Assembly (NCBI RefSeq): GCF_000024345.1
Contig: NC_013729.1
Coordinates: 744,001-808,000, forward strand
Length of the DNA stretch: 64,000 nt
Direction: 5' to 3'
DNA from: Kribbella flavida DSM 17836
Lineage (GTDB): Bacteria > Actinomycetota > Actinomycetes > Propionibacteriales > Kribbellaceae
Below are positions 8,384 to 17,600 of this stretch, one piece after another (position 1 is the first letter of the stretch; the number at the start of each line of letters is the position of its first letter). A program made the translations under genes and the position numbers. Below the pieces are notes generated by a model that worked only from the letters and a program-made list of their open reading frames with translations, was not told the origin of the DNA and did no database searches.

Positions 8384-9322
8384 TCAGGCGCGGTACGCCG
8401 TCCACATGGTGCTGATCCGGGTGCTCTGGTCCGGGGTGAACTGGTTGTAGCAGGAGTCGTAGGAGTAGTCCATGTAGTTGTGGATCGGGTCCAGGCCGGG
8501 CAGCGAGCAGGAGTCCCGGCCGGTCGGGCAGCCGTTGGTGGGGCTGCCCTGGGCCGGGGTGTCGGCCACCTCGTCGTTCGTGGTCGTGCAGCCGCCCTGG
8601 AAGGTGTGGTACAGCCCGAACCAGTGACCGGCCTCGTGGGTCGCGGTCTCACCGAGGTTGTAGTTCGGCTCCGAACCGCCCGGCAGCGAGGTGTACTGCA
8701 CCCGGATGCCGTCGATGCCCGGCTGCCTCTGGTAGTCCCAGGGGAAGGTCGCGATGCCCAGGTAGCCGAAGTCGACCAGCCAGATGTTCAGCGCGTTCGC
8801 GCCGCCCTTGCGGGTCTGCTTGCGGTAGGTGCTGCTCTGCTTGTCCTGGTGCCACTGGGTGTTGTTGTAGCGGTACGTGCCGGCCAGGCTGAAGCTGAAG
8901 CCGGTGTTGGCCGCGGCTGTCGACTCCCCGCCGGCGAAGGTGTTGTTCAGCACGGCGATCTGCTGGGAGATCTGGCTGTCGGTGACGTCGCCGTTGCCGG
9001 CCGCGTCCCGCATCACGTGGACGTAGACCGGGACGTTCGCGGCCGCGAGCGCGCCCTTCGGTACGCCGACGCCGCGGGCGGCCTTCGCCTTGAGCAGCTG
9101 GGCCGTGCGGGCCTCGATCTGCCGCTGCTCGGTGGCGCTGATCTCCCGGGTATCGGGACCGTGGCCGCCCTTCGCGGCGGCATCGGCCGGCGTGAAGCAC
9201 GGGTTGGACAAGCCTTCGGCCGGCAGGTGCGCGGTCGCCTGCCCGCCGAGCGGACTGAACGTGAGAGCGGTGCCGGCCAGCAGCACGGCCAGCACGCGAG
9301 GTCGAGTGAGGTGGATTCGCAT
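8384..9322 (-). CDS. Secreted zinc metalloprotease (M43 pappalysin-like)
   Basis: The 312-residue secreted protein has a signal peptide (LAVLLAGTALTFSPLGGQATA), a helical pro-region, and a metzincin catalytic domain. Zinc ligands are H229, H233 and H239 in HEAGHWFGLYH, with E230 as base; the Met-turn is M284 in NYMDYSYDSCYNQFT. Those patterns and the length fit cytophagalysin/pappalysin-like M43B proteases. Several Cys after the zinc site suggest disulphides. Start supported by GAGGAG eight bases upstream. It is divergent from the DUF1906 gene, with 222 bases between. Confidence 0.9.
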   Translation of the reverse strand: MRIHLTRPRVLAVLLAGTALTFSPLGGQATAHLPAEGLSNPCFTPADAAAKGGHGPDTREISATEQRQIEARTAQLLKAKAARGVGVPKGALAAANVPVYVHVMRDAAGNGDVTDSQISQQIAVLNNTFAGGESTAAANTGFSFSLAGTYRYNNTQWHQDKQSSTYRKQTRKGGANALNIWLVDFGYLGIATFPWDYQRQPGIDGIRVQYTSLPGGSEPNYNLGETATHEAGHWFGLYHTFQGGCTTTNDEVADTPAQGSPTNGCPTGRDSCSLPGLDPIHNYMDYSYDSCYNQFTPDQSTRISTMWTAYRA

Positions 9323-9544
9323 CGCTGCGCTCCTCGGGATCGGGCCACAGGCGGGCGGCCGGGTGCCGGAATATTGCGCGCTCCCGCGCCGATTCGGAAG
9401 TGATCGGATGCGGACCGTGCGCGGTCGAGGGAAAACCTTCGGACCACGGCCGATCGTTGCAACAAGGGGAAATACTCAGGCGCTGGCCCTGTGGAGCTGG
9501 GAGACTCACGCTCGGCCGCTTCGGCACTGTGAGGAGATTTACTC

Positions 9545-11563
9545 GTGAGGTTGTGGAAACTTGCTGTCCCCGTAGCGGTACTTGCGTCGGGCATCAGCCC
9601 GGCGTACGCCGTGAGTGACCGGACGGTCTCGTACCGTGGCTACGAGGTGACCGTGCCGGCCGACTGGCCGGTGGTCGACCTGGCGGCCGACCCGACCGCC
9701 TGCGTGCGGCTCGACCGCCCGGCCGTGTACCTCGGCCGCAGCACCGCGCAGAGCGACTGCCCTGCTCACCTGACCGGACGTGCTCAGGGCCTGATCCTGG
9801 AGCCGCTGACCAAGGCGGCCCGTTCCACCGACGGCGAGCTGCAGCAGGCCGTGCAGGACGCCGGCGTACTCGCCACGGCGTACTACGCGCCCGGCGGAGC
9901 CGACGCCGCCCGTGAGGTGCTCGGCACCGGCCGGGTGACGGCCAAGGCCAGCCGGATCGCGCAGCCCCGCGCTGCCGCCGCCACCCCGTCTGTTGTTGCT
10001 ACTGGCAACCTCCAGGGCGGTTTCGCGTTCGACACCTGCACGGCGCCGAGCCAGACCGCGATGAACGCCTGGCGGTACCCGAACTCGGGCTACAAGGCCG
10101 TGGGCATCTACATCAGCGGCGGGCTGCGTGCCTGCGACCAGCCGAACCTGACCCCGGAGTGGGTGGCCGCCAACGCCGCCAACGGCTGGCAGTTCCTGCT
10201 GATCGACGTCGGCATGCAGGCGCCGTGCACCACCTTCTCCAGCAAGATGTCGGCCGACCCGGCGACCGCGCGGGCGCAGGGCCGGACCGCCGCGGCCAAC
10301 GCCGTCGTCGCCGCCCAGGCGCTCGGCTTCGCCCAGCGCAGCGCGATCTACAGCGACATCGAGAACTACCCGTCGACGGCCGCCTGCAAGGCCGCGGTGC
10401 TGTCCTACCTCAGCGGCTGGACGCTCGAGCTGAACACCCGCGGCTACGTCGGCGGCACCTACGTCGGAGCGGCCTCGGGCGGTGTCGACCTGTCCGCGGA
10501 GTACAACAACCCGGCGTACACGCGACCGGACAACCTCTGGTTCGCCCGCTGGAACAACGTCACCAACACCACCGACGACAAGTACATCCCGGCGTCGTAC
10601 TGGACCAACCGGCAGCGGGTGCACCAGTACTCGGGCCCGCACGACGAGACGCACGGCGGCGTGAAGATCAGCATCGACAGCAACGCGGTGAACCTGACCG
10701 CGCCGCCCGCACCGGTGACCGGCTTCGACGCGACCGGCGGCCACACGACGGCGAGCCTGCAGTGGACGGTCCCGGCCGGCACCACGCTCGGCCAGGTCAT
10801 CGTCCGCCGCAACACCGGCACCACCCCGCCGCCACTGCCGAACGTCGGTACGGCGGTCTACGCCGGCACCGCGACCTCCATCACGGCGACCGGCCTGGCC
10901 AACGCCACCAGCTACGCGTTCCGCGCCTGGGTGAAGGACAGCACCGGCAAGATCGGGCCTGGCGTCGACACCGTTCTGATCGGCACCGGTTCGACCATCT
11001 CGGCCAGTGCTTCGGCGATCAGCTACGGCGGTTCGGTCACTCTCTCCACCCGCGCCACCCGCAAGGACTCCGGCGCCTCGCTCGCCGGCGTGCCGCTGTC
11101 GCTCTACGCCCGGGCGAAGAACAGCTCCTCCTGGCGTGAGGTCGCCCGGGTCACCTCGGACACCTCCGGCCAGGCCAAGTCGGTGCAGAAGCCGACCGTG
11201 TCGACGGTCTACGCGTGGGGCTACAACGGCTCGCCCGACCTGCTCGGCTCCCGCAGCGGCAACGCCACCATCGAGGTCAAGCCCACGATCGCCATCAACC
11301 TGGCCACCGCGGTGAAGCTGGGAACCACCACCCCGGTCTACGGCTACCTCCGCCCGCAGCACCCCGACACCACGGTCTACCTGCAGCGCCTCACCGGCCC
11401 GAACTGGCCGACCGTCGCCACCACCAAGCTCAACACCACCGGCAACTACGCCTTCACCATCAAACCCACCCTGCGCGGCACGTCGTACTACCGAGTCGTC
11501 TGGCTCGCCGACGCCGACCACGCCACCACCGTGAGCGCCGTCAAGGGCGTCGCGGTCAGCTGA
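9545..11563 (+). CDS. Secreted DUF1906 (Rv2525c-like glycoside-hydrolase fold) protein with FnIII and C-terminal beta domains
   Basis: The GTG at 9545 with GAGGAG upstream starts a 672-residue protein. It has a signal peptide (cleavage about residue 23, ISPAYA), a short N-terminal domain with two Cys, then a DUF1906 domain (about 158-380) beginning GGFAFDTCTAPSQ and containing YISGG and a DIENY acidic strand like the GH25-type TIM barrel. An FnIII-like module (about 390-480) and two Ig-like beta modules of the kind used for polymer or wall contact follow. Rv2525c-like domains resemble peptidoglycan hydrolases, but activity is unproven. Acts outside the cell, perhaps at the wall. Confidence 0.8.
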   Translation: MRLWKLAVPVAVLASGISPAYAVSDRTVSYRGYEVTVPADWPVVDLAADPTACVRLDRPAVYLGRSTAQSDCPAHLTGRAQGLILEPLTKAARSTDGELQQAVQDAGVLATAYYAPGGADAAREVLGTGRVTAKASRIAQPRAAAATPSVVATGNLQGGFAFDTCTAPSQTAMNAWRYPNSGYKAVGIYISGGLRACDQPNLTPEWVAANAANGWQFLLIDVGMQAPCTTFSSKMSADPATARAQGRTAAANAVVAAQALGFAQRSAIYSDIENYPSTAACKAAVLSYLSGWTLELNTRGYVGGTYVGAASGGVDLSAEYNNPAYTRPDNLWFARWNNVTNTTDDKYIPASYWTNRQRVHQYSGPHDETHGGVKISIDSNAVNLTAPPAPVTGFDATGGHTTASLQWTVPAGTTLGQVIVRRNTGTTPPPLPNVGTAVYAGTATSITATGLANATSYAFRAWVKDSTGKIGPGVDTVLIGTGSTISASASAISYGGSVTLSTRATRKDSGASLAGVPLSLYARAKNSSSWREVARVTSDTSGQAKSVQKPTVSTVYAWGYNGSPDLLGSRSGNATIEVKPTIAINLATAVKLGTTTPVYGYLRPQHPDTTVYLQRLTGPNWPTVATTKLNTTGNYAFTIKPTLRGTSYYRVVWLADADHATTVSAVKGVAVS

Positions 11564-11574
11564 TGTTCCTTGGG

Positions 11575-11607
11575 CGACCTGGTCAGCGCTGTGCGCCGAC
11601 CAGGTCG
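11575..11607. terminator. Hairpin between convergent genes
   Basis: A 10-bp stem, CGACCTGGTC (11575-11584) pairing with GACCAGGTCG (11598-11607) around a 13-base loop, follows the DUF1906 gene and contains the stop codon of the convergent glycosyltransferase gene. It probably ends both transcripts. Confidence 0.5.
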
Positions 11608-13739
11608 TCCGCTGCTCCGGGTGGTGTGGTGAGGCTTCCGTAGCGCTCCATCCGCTGCCAGCCCAGCCGATTCCCGGCCAGCGCGGTGAACACCGACTGG
11701 ATGACCACCAGGTACATCAGTTGGCGGTACACGAACTGCTGCAGGGGCAGGCTCCACAGGGGCCCGGGCCGCTCGCCGTCGAGCCGGAACGCGTACAGGC
11801 CCATCGCCACCTGGAGAGCCAGGAAGCCGGCCCACACGCCCAGGACGCGCCAAGGGTTCAGGAACACCAGGCCGTAGAGGGCGAAGACGTCCACGACGGG
11901 CGCCAGCAGCGGCAGCAGCACCTGGAAGAGCATCAGGTACGTGAGCCCGCGCCGGCCCAGCTTGCCGGACTGGCCACCCTGCAGCCACGCGCCGCGGTGC
12001 TTCCACATCGCTTGCAGCGTGCCGTAGCACCACCGGTAACGCTGCCGCCAGAGCGCGCCGAGCGACGCCGGAGCCTCGGTCCAGGCGACCGCCCGCTCCT
12101 CGTACACCACGCGCCAGCCGTCGCGGCACAACGCCATCGTCAGGTCGGTGTCCTCGGCCAGCGTGACGTCGCTGAGCCCGCCGATCCGCTGCAGTGCGCT
12201 GCGCCGGAACCCGCCGACCGCGCCCGGTACGGTCGGCATGCACTCGGCCAGGTCGAACAAGCGCCGGTCCAGGTTGAAGCCGACGACGTACTCGATGTGC
12301 TGCCAGCGGCCGAGCAGTCCCCGGCGGTTGCCCACCTTGGCGTTGCCCGACACCGCGCCGACCGCCGCGTCGGCGAACGGCTGGACCAGCCAGCGGACGG
12401 CGTCCGGCTCGAACACGGTGTCGCCGTCGACCATCACGACCAGCTCGTGCGACGCCGCCAGCAGACCGGTGTTGAGGGCGGCCGGCTTGCCCGCGTTCGG
12501 CTGCCGGATCACCCGGACGCCGGGGAGTCGCAGCGCCTCGACCAGGTCGGCCGTGCCGTCGGTCGACCCGTCGTCGACCACGATCACCTCGATCGGGTGG
12601 TCCGAGGCGATCAGCGAGCGGACCGCCGCTTCGATCCCGGCCGCCTCGTTGTACGCCGGGACGATCACCGTCACCGGATCGGTCACCGGCGGACCGTCGC
12701 CCCAGATCCAGTACCGCTCCCGGGCGTGCCGCCTGGCCGCGACCACGGTGGTCAGCGCCCGGAGTACGCTCAGCGCGCCAGCGGCGTACAGCAGCCAGGT
12801 GATGACGGCCAGCACGCCCTCGCTGAGCCGGATCGCGCCGATCACCGCGAGGCCTTGGATCCGCTCGGCGGTTCCGGCCCGCAGCACAGGCGCGGGCAGT
12901 GCGACCGAATCGCTCACGGTCGTGAACCGGAAACCGCGCGCCTGGACGGCCGGGATGAGCTTGTCGAGCGCGGCCAGGGTCTGGCTACGATCGCCGCCCG
13001 AGTCGTGCATCAGCAGCACCTGCCCGGCGGTGCCCTTCGGGGTCGAGTTGGCGACGATCGCGTCGACGCCGGGCCGCCGCCAGTCCTTGCTGTCCAGAGT
13101 CGTCAGGATCGTCAGGTACCCGGCTCGACGGGCGGCGCGGATCGCGGCCCACTCGGTGTCGGTGAGCGCCGAGGCCTCCGACGAGTACGGCGGCCGGAGC
13201 AGCGGCGTACGGAATCCGGTGGCGCCGGCCAGGATCAGCTCGGTCTGCCGCAGCTCCAGGGACCGCCGCCAGCCGGGTGCCGCGCCGAGATCGGCGTGGG
13301 TGAGCGTGTGCACGCCGATTTGGTGGCCTTCGGCAACTATGCGACGGGTCAGGTCCGGGTGCTCGGCGACCTGGGTGCCGACCACGAAGAACGTCGCCTT
13401 GACGTTGCGGCGCTGCAGCAGGTCGAGCACCTTCGGCGTCCACTCCGGATCGGGCCCGTCGTCGAAGGTGAGCGCGATCGTGCTCGCCTTCGGGCGCATC
13501 GACCGATCGCCGCCGGGCGCGGCGTCGATCACCGGACCGCCGGCGGCGATGGCTGCGGGCACGGTCGAACGACTTCCGCCGGCCTGCCGCTCGCCGTCCG
13601 GGGCGTGGCCGAAAAGGTGATTGGTGTAGCCGTGCAGGGCCAGTGCTCCGGTCAAGCAGATCAGGAGCAGGGTGAGCACGATCCAGTGCGTGCGCAACGG
13701 CAGTTGCCGTGCCCGCCGCGGGGCCGGTCGACGGCTCAC
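11583..13739 (-). CDS. Membrane fusion of NodB polysaccharide deacetylase and GT2 processive glycosyltransferase
   Basis: The 718-residue protein starts at a GTG whose bases overlap the upstream stop (GTGA). After a signal-anchor helix (about 19-36) comes a NodB deacetylase domain (about 85-280): D93/D94 in TFDDGPD, metal ligands H144 and H148 in HTLTH, and RPPY at 182-185. A membrane helix (about 305-330) leads to a family 2 glycosyltransferase (about 350-600) with D389-D390 in VVDDGST, DGD at 438-440, ED at 529-530 and QRYRW at 566-570, the QxxRW of hyaluronan/chitin/PNAG synthases. Several further helices follow. The most likely role is synthesis and extracellular de-N-acetylation of an amino-sugar polymer on the cell surface. 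Confidence 0.9.
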   Translation of the reverse strand: MSRRPAPRRARQLPLRTHWIVLTLLLICLTGALALHGYTNHLFGHAPDGERQAGGSRSTVPAAIAAGGPVIDAAPGGDRSMRPKASTIALTFDDGPDPEWTPKVLDLLQRRNVKATFFVVGTQVAEHPDLTRRIVAEGHQIGVHTLTHADLGAAPGWRRSLELRQTELILAGATGFRTPLLRPPYSSEASALTDTEWAAIRAARRAGYLTILTTLDSKDWRRPGVDAIVANSTPKGTAGQVLLMHDSGGDRSQTLAALDKLIPAVQARGFRFTTVSDSVALPAPVLRAGTAERIQGLAVIGAIRLSEGVLAVITWLLYAAGALSVLRALTTVVAARRHARERYWIWGDGPPVTDPVTVIVPAYNEAAGIEAAVRSLIASDHPIEVIVVDDGSTDGTADLVEALRLPGVRVIRQPNAGKPAALNTGLLAASHELVVMVDGDTVFEPDAVRWLVQPFADAAVGAVSGNAKVGNRRGLLGRWQHIEYVVGFNLDRRLFDLAECMPTVPGAVGGFRRSALQRIGGLSDVTLAEDTDLTMALCRDGWRVVYEERAVAWTEAPASLGALWRQRYRWCYGTLQAMWKHRGAWLQGGQSGKLGRRGLTYLMLFQVLLPLLAPVVDVFALYGLVFLNPWRVLGVWAGFLALQVAMGLYAFRLDGERPGPLWSLPLQQFVYRQLMYLVVIQSVFTALAGNRLGWQRMERYGSLTTPPGAADDLVGAQR

Positions 13740-14278
13740 GGCTTGGACGGCGACTTCGTCCGCCCAGGCGGCGCGGTCGGTTTACCGCGCCCAGGGGTGT
13801 TCGTGGCGGTCACCGTCGGATCTGCCGGCGTCGGCGTGCTGCTGGGCGTGGGGCGCGGCGGCGTAGGCGCGATCGTGGGTGTCGGAGTCGGCGCAGGCGC
13901 CGACGTCGAGGTCGAGGTCGGCACCGAGGCCGGTGTCGGAACCTTCGTCGGTGTCGAGGTCGGCTCTCGCGGTTCCGCGGTCGGCGAAACCTGATCGGAG
14001 GCCTCCGTCGTCGGCCGGTCCTCGTCGTCCGGCGTCTCCCGCTGACCGGGACTCGGCGTCGGCTTCACCCGCGGCCGATGGTCCGACCGCGGCTCGGCAT
14101 CCCCCGGCAACGGCACGAACTGCAGATCGGGCCGAGGCCCGCCGACCAGACTGCTGCCCAGCAACGCCAGATACACCACCGCCGGCACCGCCAGACTCGC
14201 CCCCGCGATCCGAATCCTGCGATGCCGACGCCCGGAAGCATCCACGAACACCGGCCCACCCACAGAAGACGACTTCAC
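13736..14278 (-). CDS. Single-pass membrane protein with Pro/Thr/Ser-rich tail
   Basis: This 180-residue protein has a basic N-terminus (GRRHRRIRIAG), one membrane helix (about 27-45) and a long disordered tail made largely of Pro, Thr and Ser with repeated TPTP/PTP units, ending in a basic PPGRTKSPSKP. No enzyme domain is visible. Its stop overlaps the GTG of the deacetylase-glycosyltransferase, so the two are coupled and it probably serves the same surface-polymer machinery, for instance as a wall-spanning spacer. The start is GTG at 14278; upstream is TAGTAT with nine bases to the start, and no Shine-Dalgarno. Confidence 0.6.
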   Translation of the reverse strand: MKSSSVGGPVFVDASGRRHRRIRIAGASLAVPAVVYLALLGSSLVGGPRPDLQFVPLPGDAEPRSDHRPRVKPTPSPGQRETPDDEDRPTTEASDQVSPTAEPREPTSTPTKVPTPASVPTSTSTSAPAPTPTPTIAPTPPRPTPSSTPTPADPTVTATNTPGRGKPTAPPGRTKSPSKP

Positions 14279-14287
14279 AAGCGCGGG

Positions 14288-14293
14288 ATACTA
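14288..14293 (-). promoter_or_regulatory. Candidate -10 box for the surface-polymer operon
   Basis: TAGTAT on the minus strand lies nine bases before the GTG at 14278. With a start point 6-8 bases downstream the transcript would be leaderless or nearly so, consistent with the missing Shine-Dalgarno. Confidence 0.45.
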
Positions 14294-14620
14294 CCCCTGA
14301 TTTTCGCCGCCCCGACAGGGGTCACTCGGTGTGAACAAGACACCACACAAGGGAAATCCTGTGCTCGACCGCACGCACCGACGAGCTGCTCGCACGCAGC
14401 GCCGCATCGATGGAACCTGACGGCGCGCGCGATCGGAAATGACGGCCCGGACGTTACAGAGCTGCAGGTAGTGACATGACTGCCCGGTAACGATGGTGAA
14501 CCGCTTGGTGCGGCTGCCATCATCCTCGCACTCGGCCGACGGTCGAGCAGCCCCTCTCTGCCCGACGCTCGGTGACTCACCGTGAGGCGCCTCGGGAAGC
14601 TCGAAGGAGACCGCCCCGTC
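14294..14620. other. Divergent intergenic region between the surface-polymer operon and the RHS gene
   Basis: About 340 bases separate the divergent genes. ACCCCTG/CAGGGGT arms (14293-14299 and 14317-14323) form a weak stem just upstream of the leftward promoter. No convincing promoter pair for the RHS gene was identified by eye. An in-frame GTG at 14582 could extend the RHS protein by 13 residues. Confidence 0.4.
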
Positions 14621-17600
14621 ATGTCGCGTATCCGTCGTCTTTTCCTGCCTGTTGCGGTCTCCGTCGCCGTGCTGGCGTCGACCCTTCAGGTGCAGGCGTT
14701 CGCCGAGCCCGCAGCGGCCGCGGTGCCGGCCGAGATCCAGGGCTGGCGCAGTCAGTCCGGCCAGCCCGAGCCCGAGCTGAAGCCGGTCCTGCCGGCCGGG
14801 GTCCCGCGGAACGAGCAGCCGCCGCCCACCGTGAAGCGTGACGGGCGCCGGGTGAAGGAGCTCGTGACCCAGCGAACCGCGAACGGCAAGCTCTTTCAGC
14901 TGGCCGACGGCAGGACGCAGGCCGAGCTGTCCAGCGAGCCGGTGCACTTCCGGGCGGCGGACGGCAGCCTGCAGGAGATCGACACCACGGTGAAGGCCAG
15001 TCGCGCCGCAGGCTTCGCCTACGCGAACGAGACCAACAGCTTTCGCAGCTACTTCGGCAAGCAGGCCGACCAGTTGGTGCGCTTCGACGTGGACGGGCGC
15101 GGCCTGACCCTCGGCGCGACCGGCACCAGGACACCGGTTCCGTCGGCCGCCGGTGACACCGTCACCTACGCCGACTACTTCGGTGACGCCGATCTGGTCT
15201 ACCAGGTGGGGCCTGACCAGCTGAAGGAGAGCATCGTGCTGGCGTCGGCACCTGCCGACCCGACGTACACCTTCAGCCTGAAGCTGGCCGGCGTGCAGGC
15301 TCGGCCGCAGGGCGACGGGTCGATCGCGTTCCACCGCAGCAGCGGCCTCGGTGGACCGCTGTTCACGATGCCGCGGCCGTACATGACCGATGCCCGCGAC
15401 GACGCGGCCTCGCCGTACGGCAAGGCGTTCAGCGACGAGGTGACGCAGACCGTCAGCCAGCGAGGCGCGAACATCGACATCACCGTGCGGGCGGACGCGG
15501 ACTGGCTGAACAGTCCCGATCGGCAGTACCCGGTGGTGATCGACCCGACCATCGCGCTCGAGCCGGCTCCCGACCAGGCCCAGGACGCCATGGTCGACTC
15601 CGGCGCGGCAACCACCAACTACGGCGGCATCACCGGCCTGTACGCCGGTACGACGGCCGCGGCGAAGCGCCGGAGCCTGCTCAAGTTCGACCTGTCCAGC
15701 GTCCCGGCCGGGACCCAGATCGACGCGGCGCAGCTCAAGCTGTACTTCGACCAAACGTTCCAGACCAACGAGAACGCCGTGCAGCTCGAGGCCCGCCAGG
15801 CGACGTCCGCGTGGTCGGAGTCGACGGTCAACTGGAACTCGCCGGCCAACACCACGCTCGGCAGCGTCGGCTACAACATGTCGTACGTCGACGACAGCCA
15901 CACCGGCAGCACCTCGATGGTCGGCCCTTGGCTGGCGGGCACATCGGCGCTCGCTGACGGCGGCGGGTACAAGTACCAGAACGACGCCGCCACCGGTTCG
16001 TCGTTCAGCTGGTACCCCGACATCACCGAGACCGGGAACTACGAGGTCTCGGCCGGGTACCTCCAGGGCGCCGACCGCGCCACCAACACGCCGTACTCGG
16101 TCGTGCACGGCAGCGGCACCACCGCGTACCTGGTCAACCAGACGCTGGGGACCGGGAACGTGGTGAAGCCGCTGGCCACGCTGCCGTTCACGGCCGGGGG
16201 CGCCTACCGCGCCTCCATGGGCGACGTGGCGAGCAAGGTGACGACCGCGGACACGATGCGGTTCATCAAGCGGGCCTACGACACGAAGGAGGCCGGCGAG
16301 AGCAGCACCTGGCACACCTTCAGCGTGCGGTCGATGGTGCAGTCGTGGCTGAACGGGACCGCGAACCACGGCATGGTGGTCAAGGCGACCGACGAGACCC
16401 TGAACCGTGGTGGACCGGTCTACCAGGCGAGCGAGTACGCCTACAACGGTTCCGATCTGCACCGGCACGCGAACCGGCCCAAGCTCCTGCTGACCTACGG
16501 CCGACCGGGCGTCACGCTGGCGATGCCGACGACGATCGCGGCGACCGGGGCGACCCTGAGCTGGAGCACGTACGCCGATCCGAGCAGCAGCACCGCGGAC
16601 GACCTGGTGGAGTACCAGGTCCACCGCAGCGTCCGGCAGAACTTCGTTCCGACCGCCGACACGCTGGTCGCCCCGGTCGCGCCGGGAACGACGACGTACG
16701 CCGACACCAGTGCCGAGCCGACGCCTGCCAGCGACACGTCCGACGAGGGTGACGGCTACTACTACATGATCGCGGTGAGGACGAAGGACGGCCGCCTCAC
16801 GGCATCGGCCACCCGGATGGCGCGGCTGCCGAAGGCCGGGCAGGTGGTCAAGTACTTCCAGAACGCCGCCGACTCGACCCTGTCGAGCACCCAGTACGCG
16901 ACCAACCTCGACAAGCTCGAAGGCAAGGCCTGGCTCGAGGTGGGCACCAACGGTACCTACGGCACCACCCGGGCCGTGGTGAACTTCGGCACGGTGACCA
17001 GCGCGGTTCCGGCCGGCTCCACGATCCTCGACGCCAAGCTGGGGCTCTGGAAGGCGCACTACGAAGGCGGCGCCGCGCAGCTCAACGCGCATGCCCTGAG
17101 CAAAACCATCGTCGAGTCCACCACCACCTGGCAGCGGGCGAGCACGGCCACGGCGTGGACGGCGCCGGGCGGCGACTTCGGCGCATCCCTGGACTACGTG
17201 CCGGCCGCCAACATGGGACCGGACCCGACCTGGCACTGGTGGCAGGCGAAGACCGCTGTGCAGAGCTGGGTCAACTCGCCCGGCACCGAGCACGGCTTCC
17301 TGGTGAAGCAGGCGACCGAGACCACCACCGGGCACGGGTTGTTCCTCAGCGCCGAGGCCTCCGAGCCGGAGCTGCGTCCGGTGCTCAAGGTGACCTACCT
17401 CGCGAAGACCCCCGAATCGGCCTACCACGCGCCGAAGACCCCGCAGCGGCAGGAGCCGGCAGCGCAGTACCCGGTGGACGTGACCGTCACCAACACGCAG
17501 GCCTTCGCGCTGAAGGCGTCGGACTACGCGCTGTCCTACCATTGGGCGCTGCCCGACGGTACCGAGGTGACCTCGGCGACCAACCGGCTCGACACCGCGC

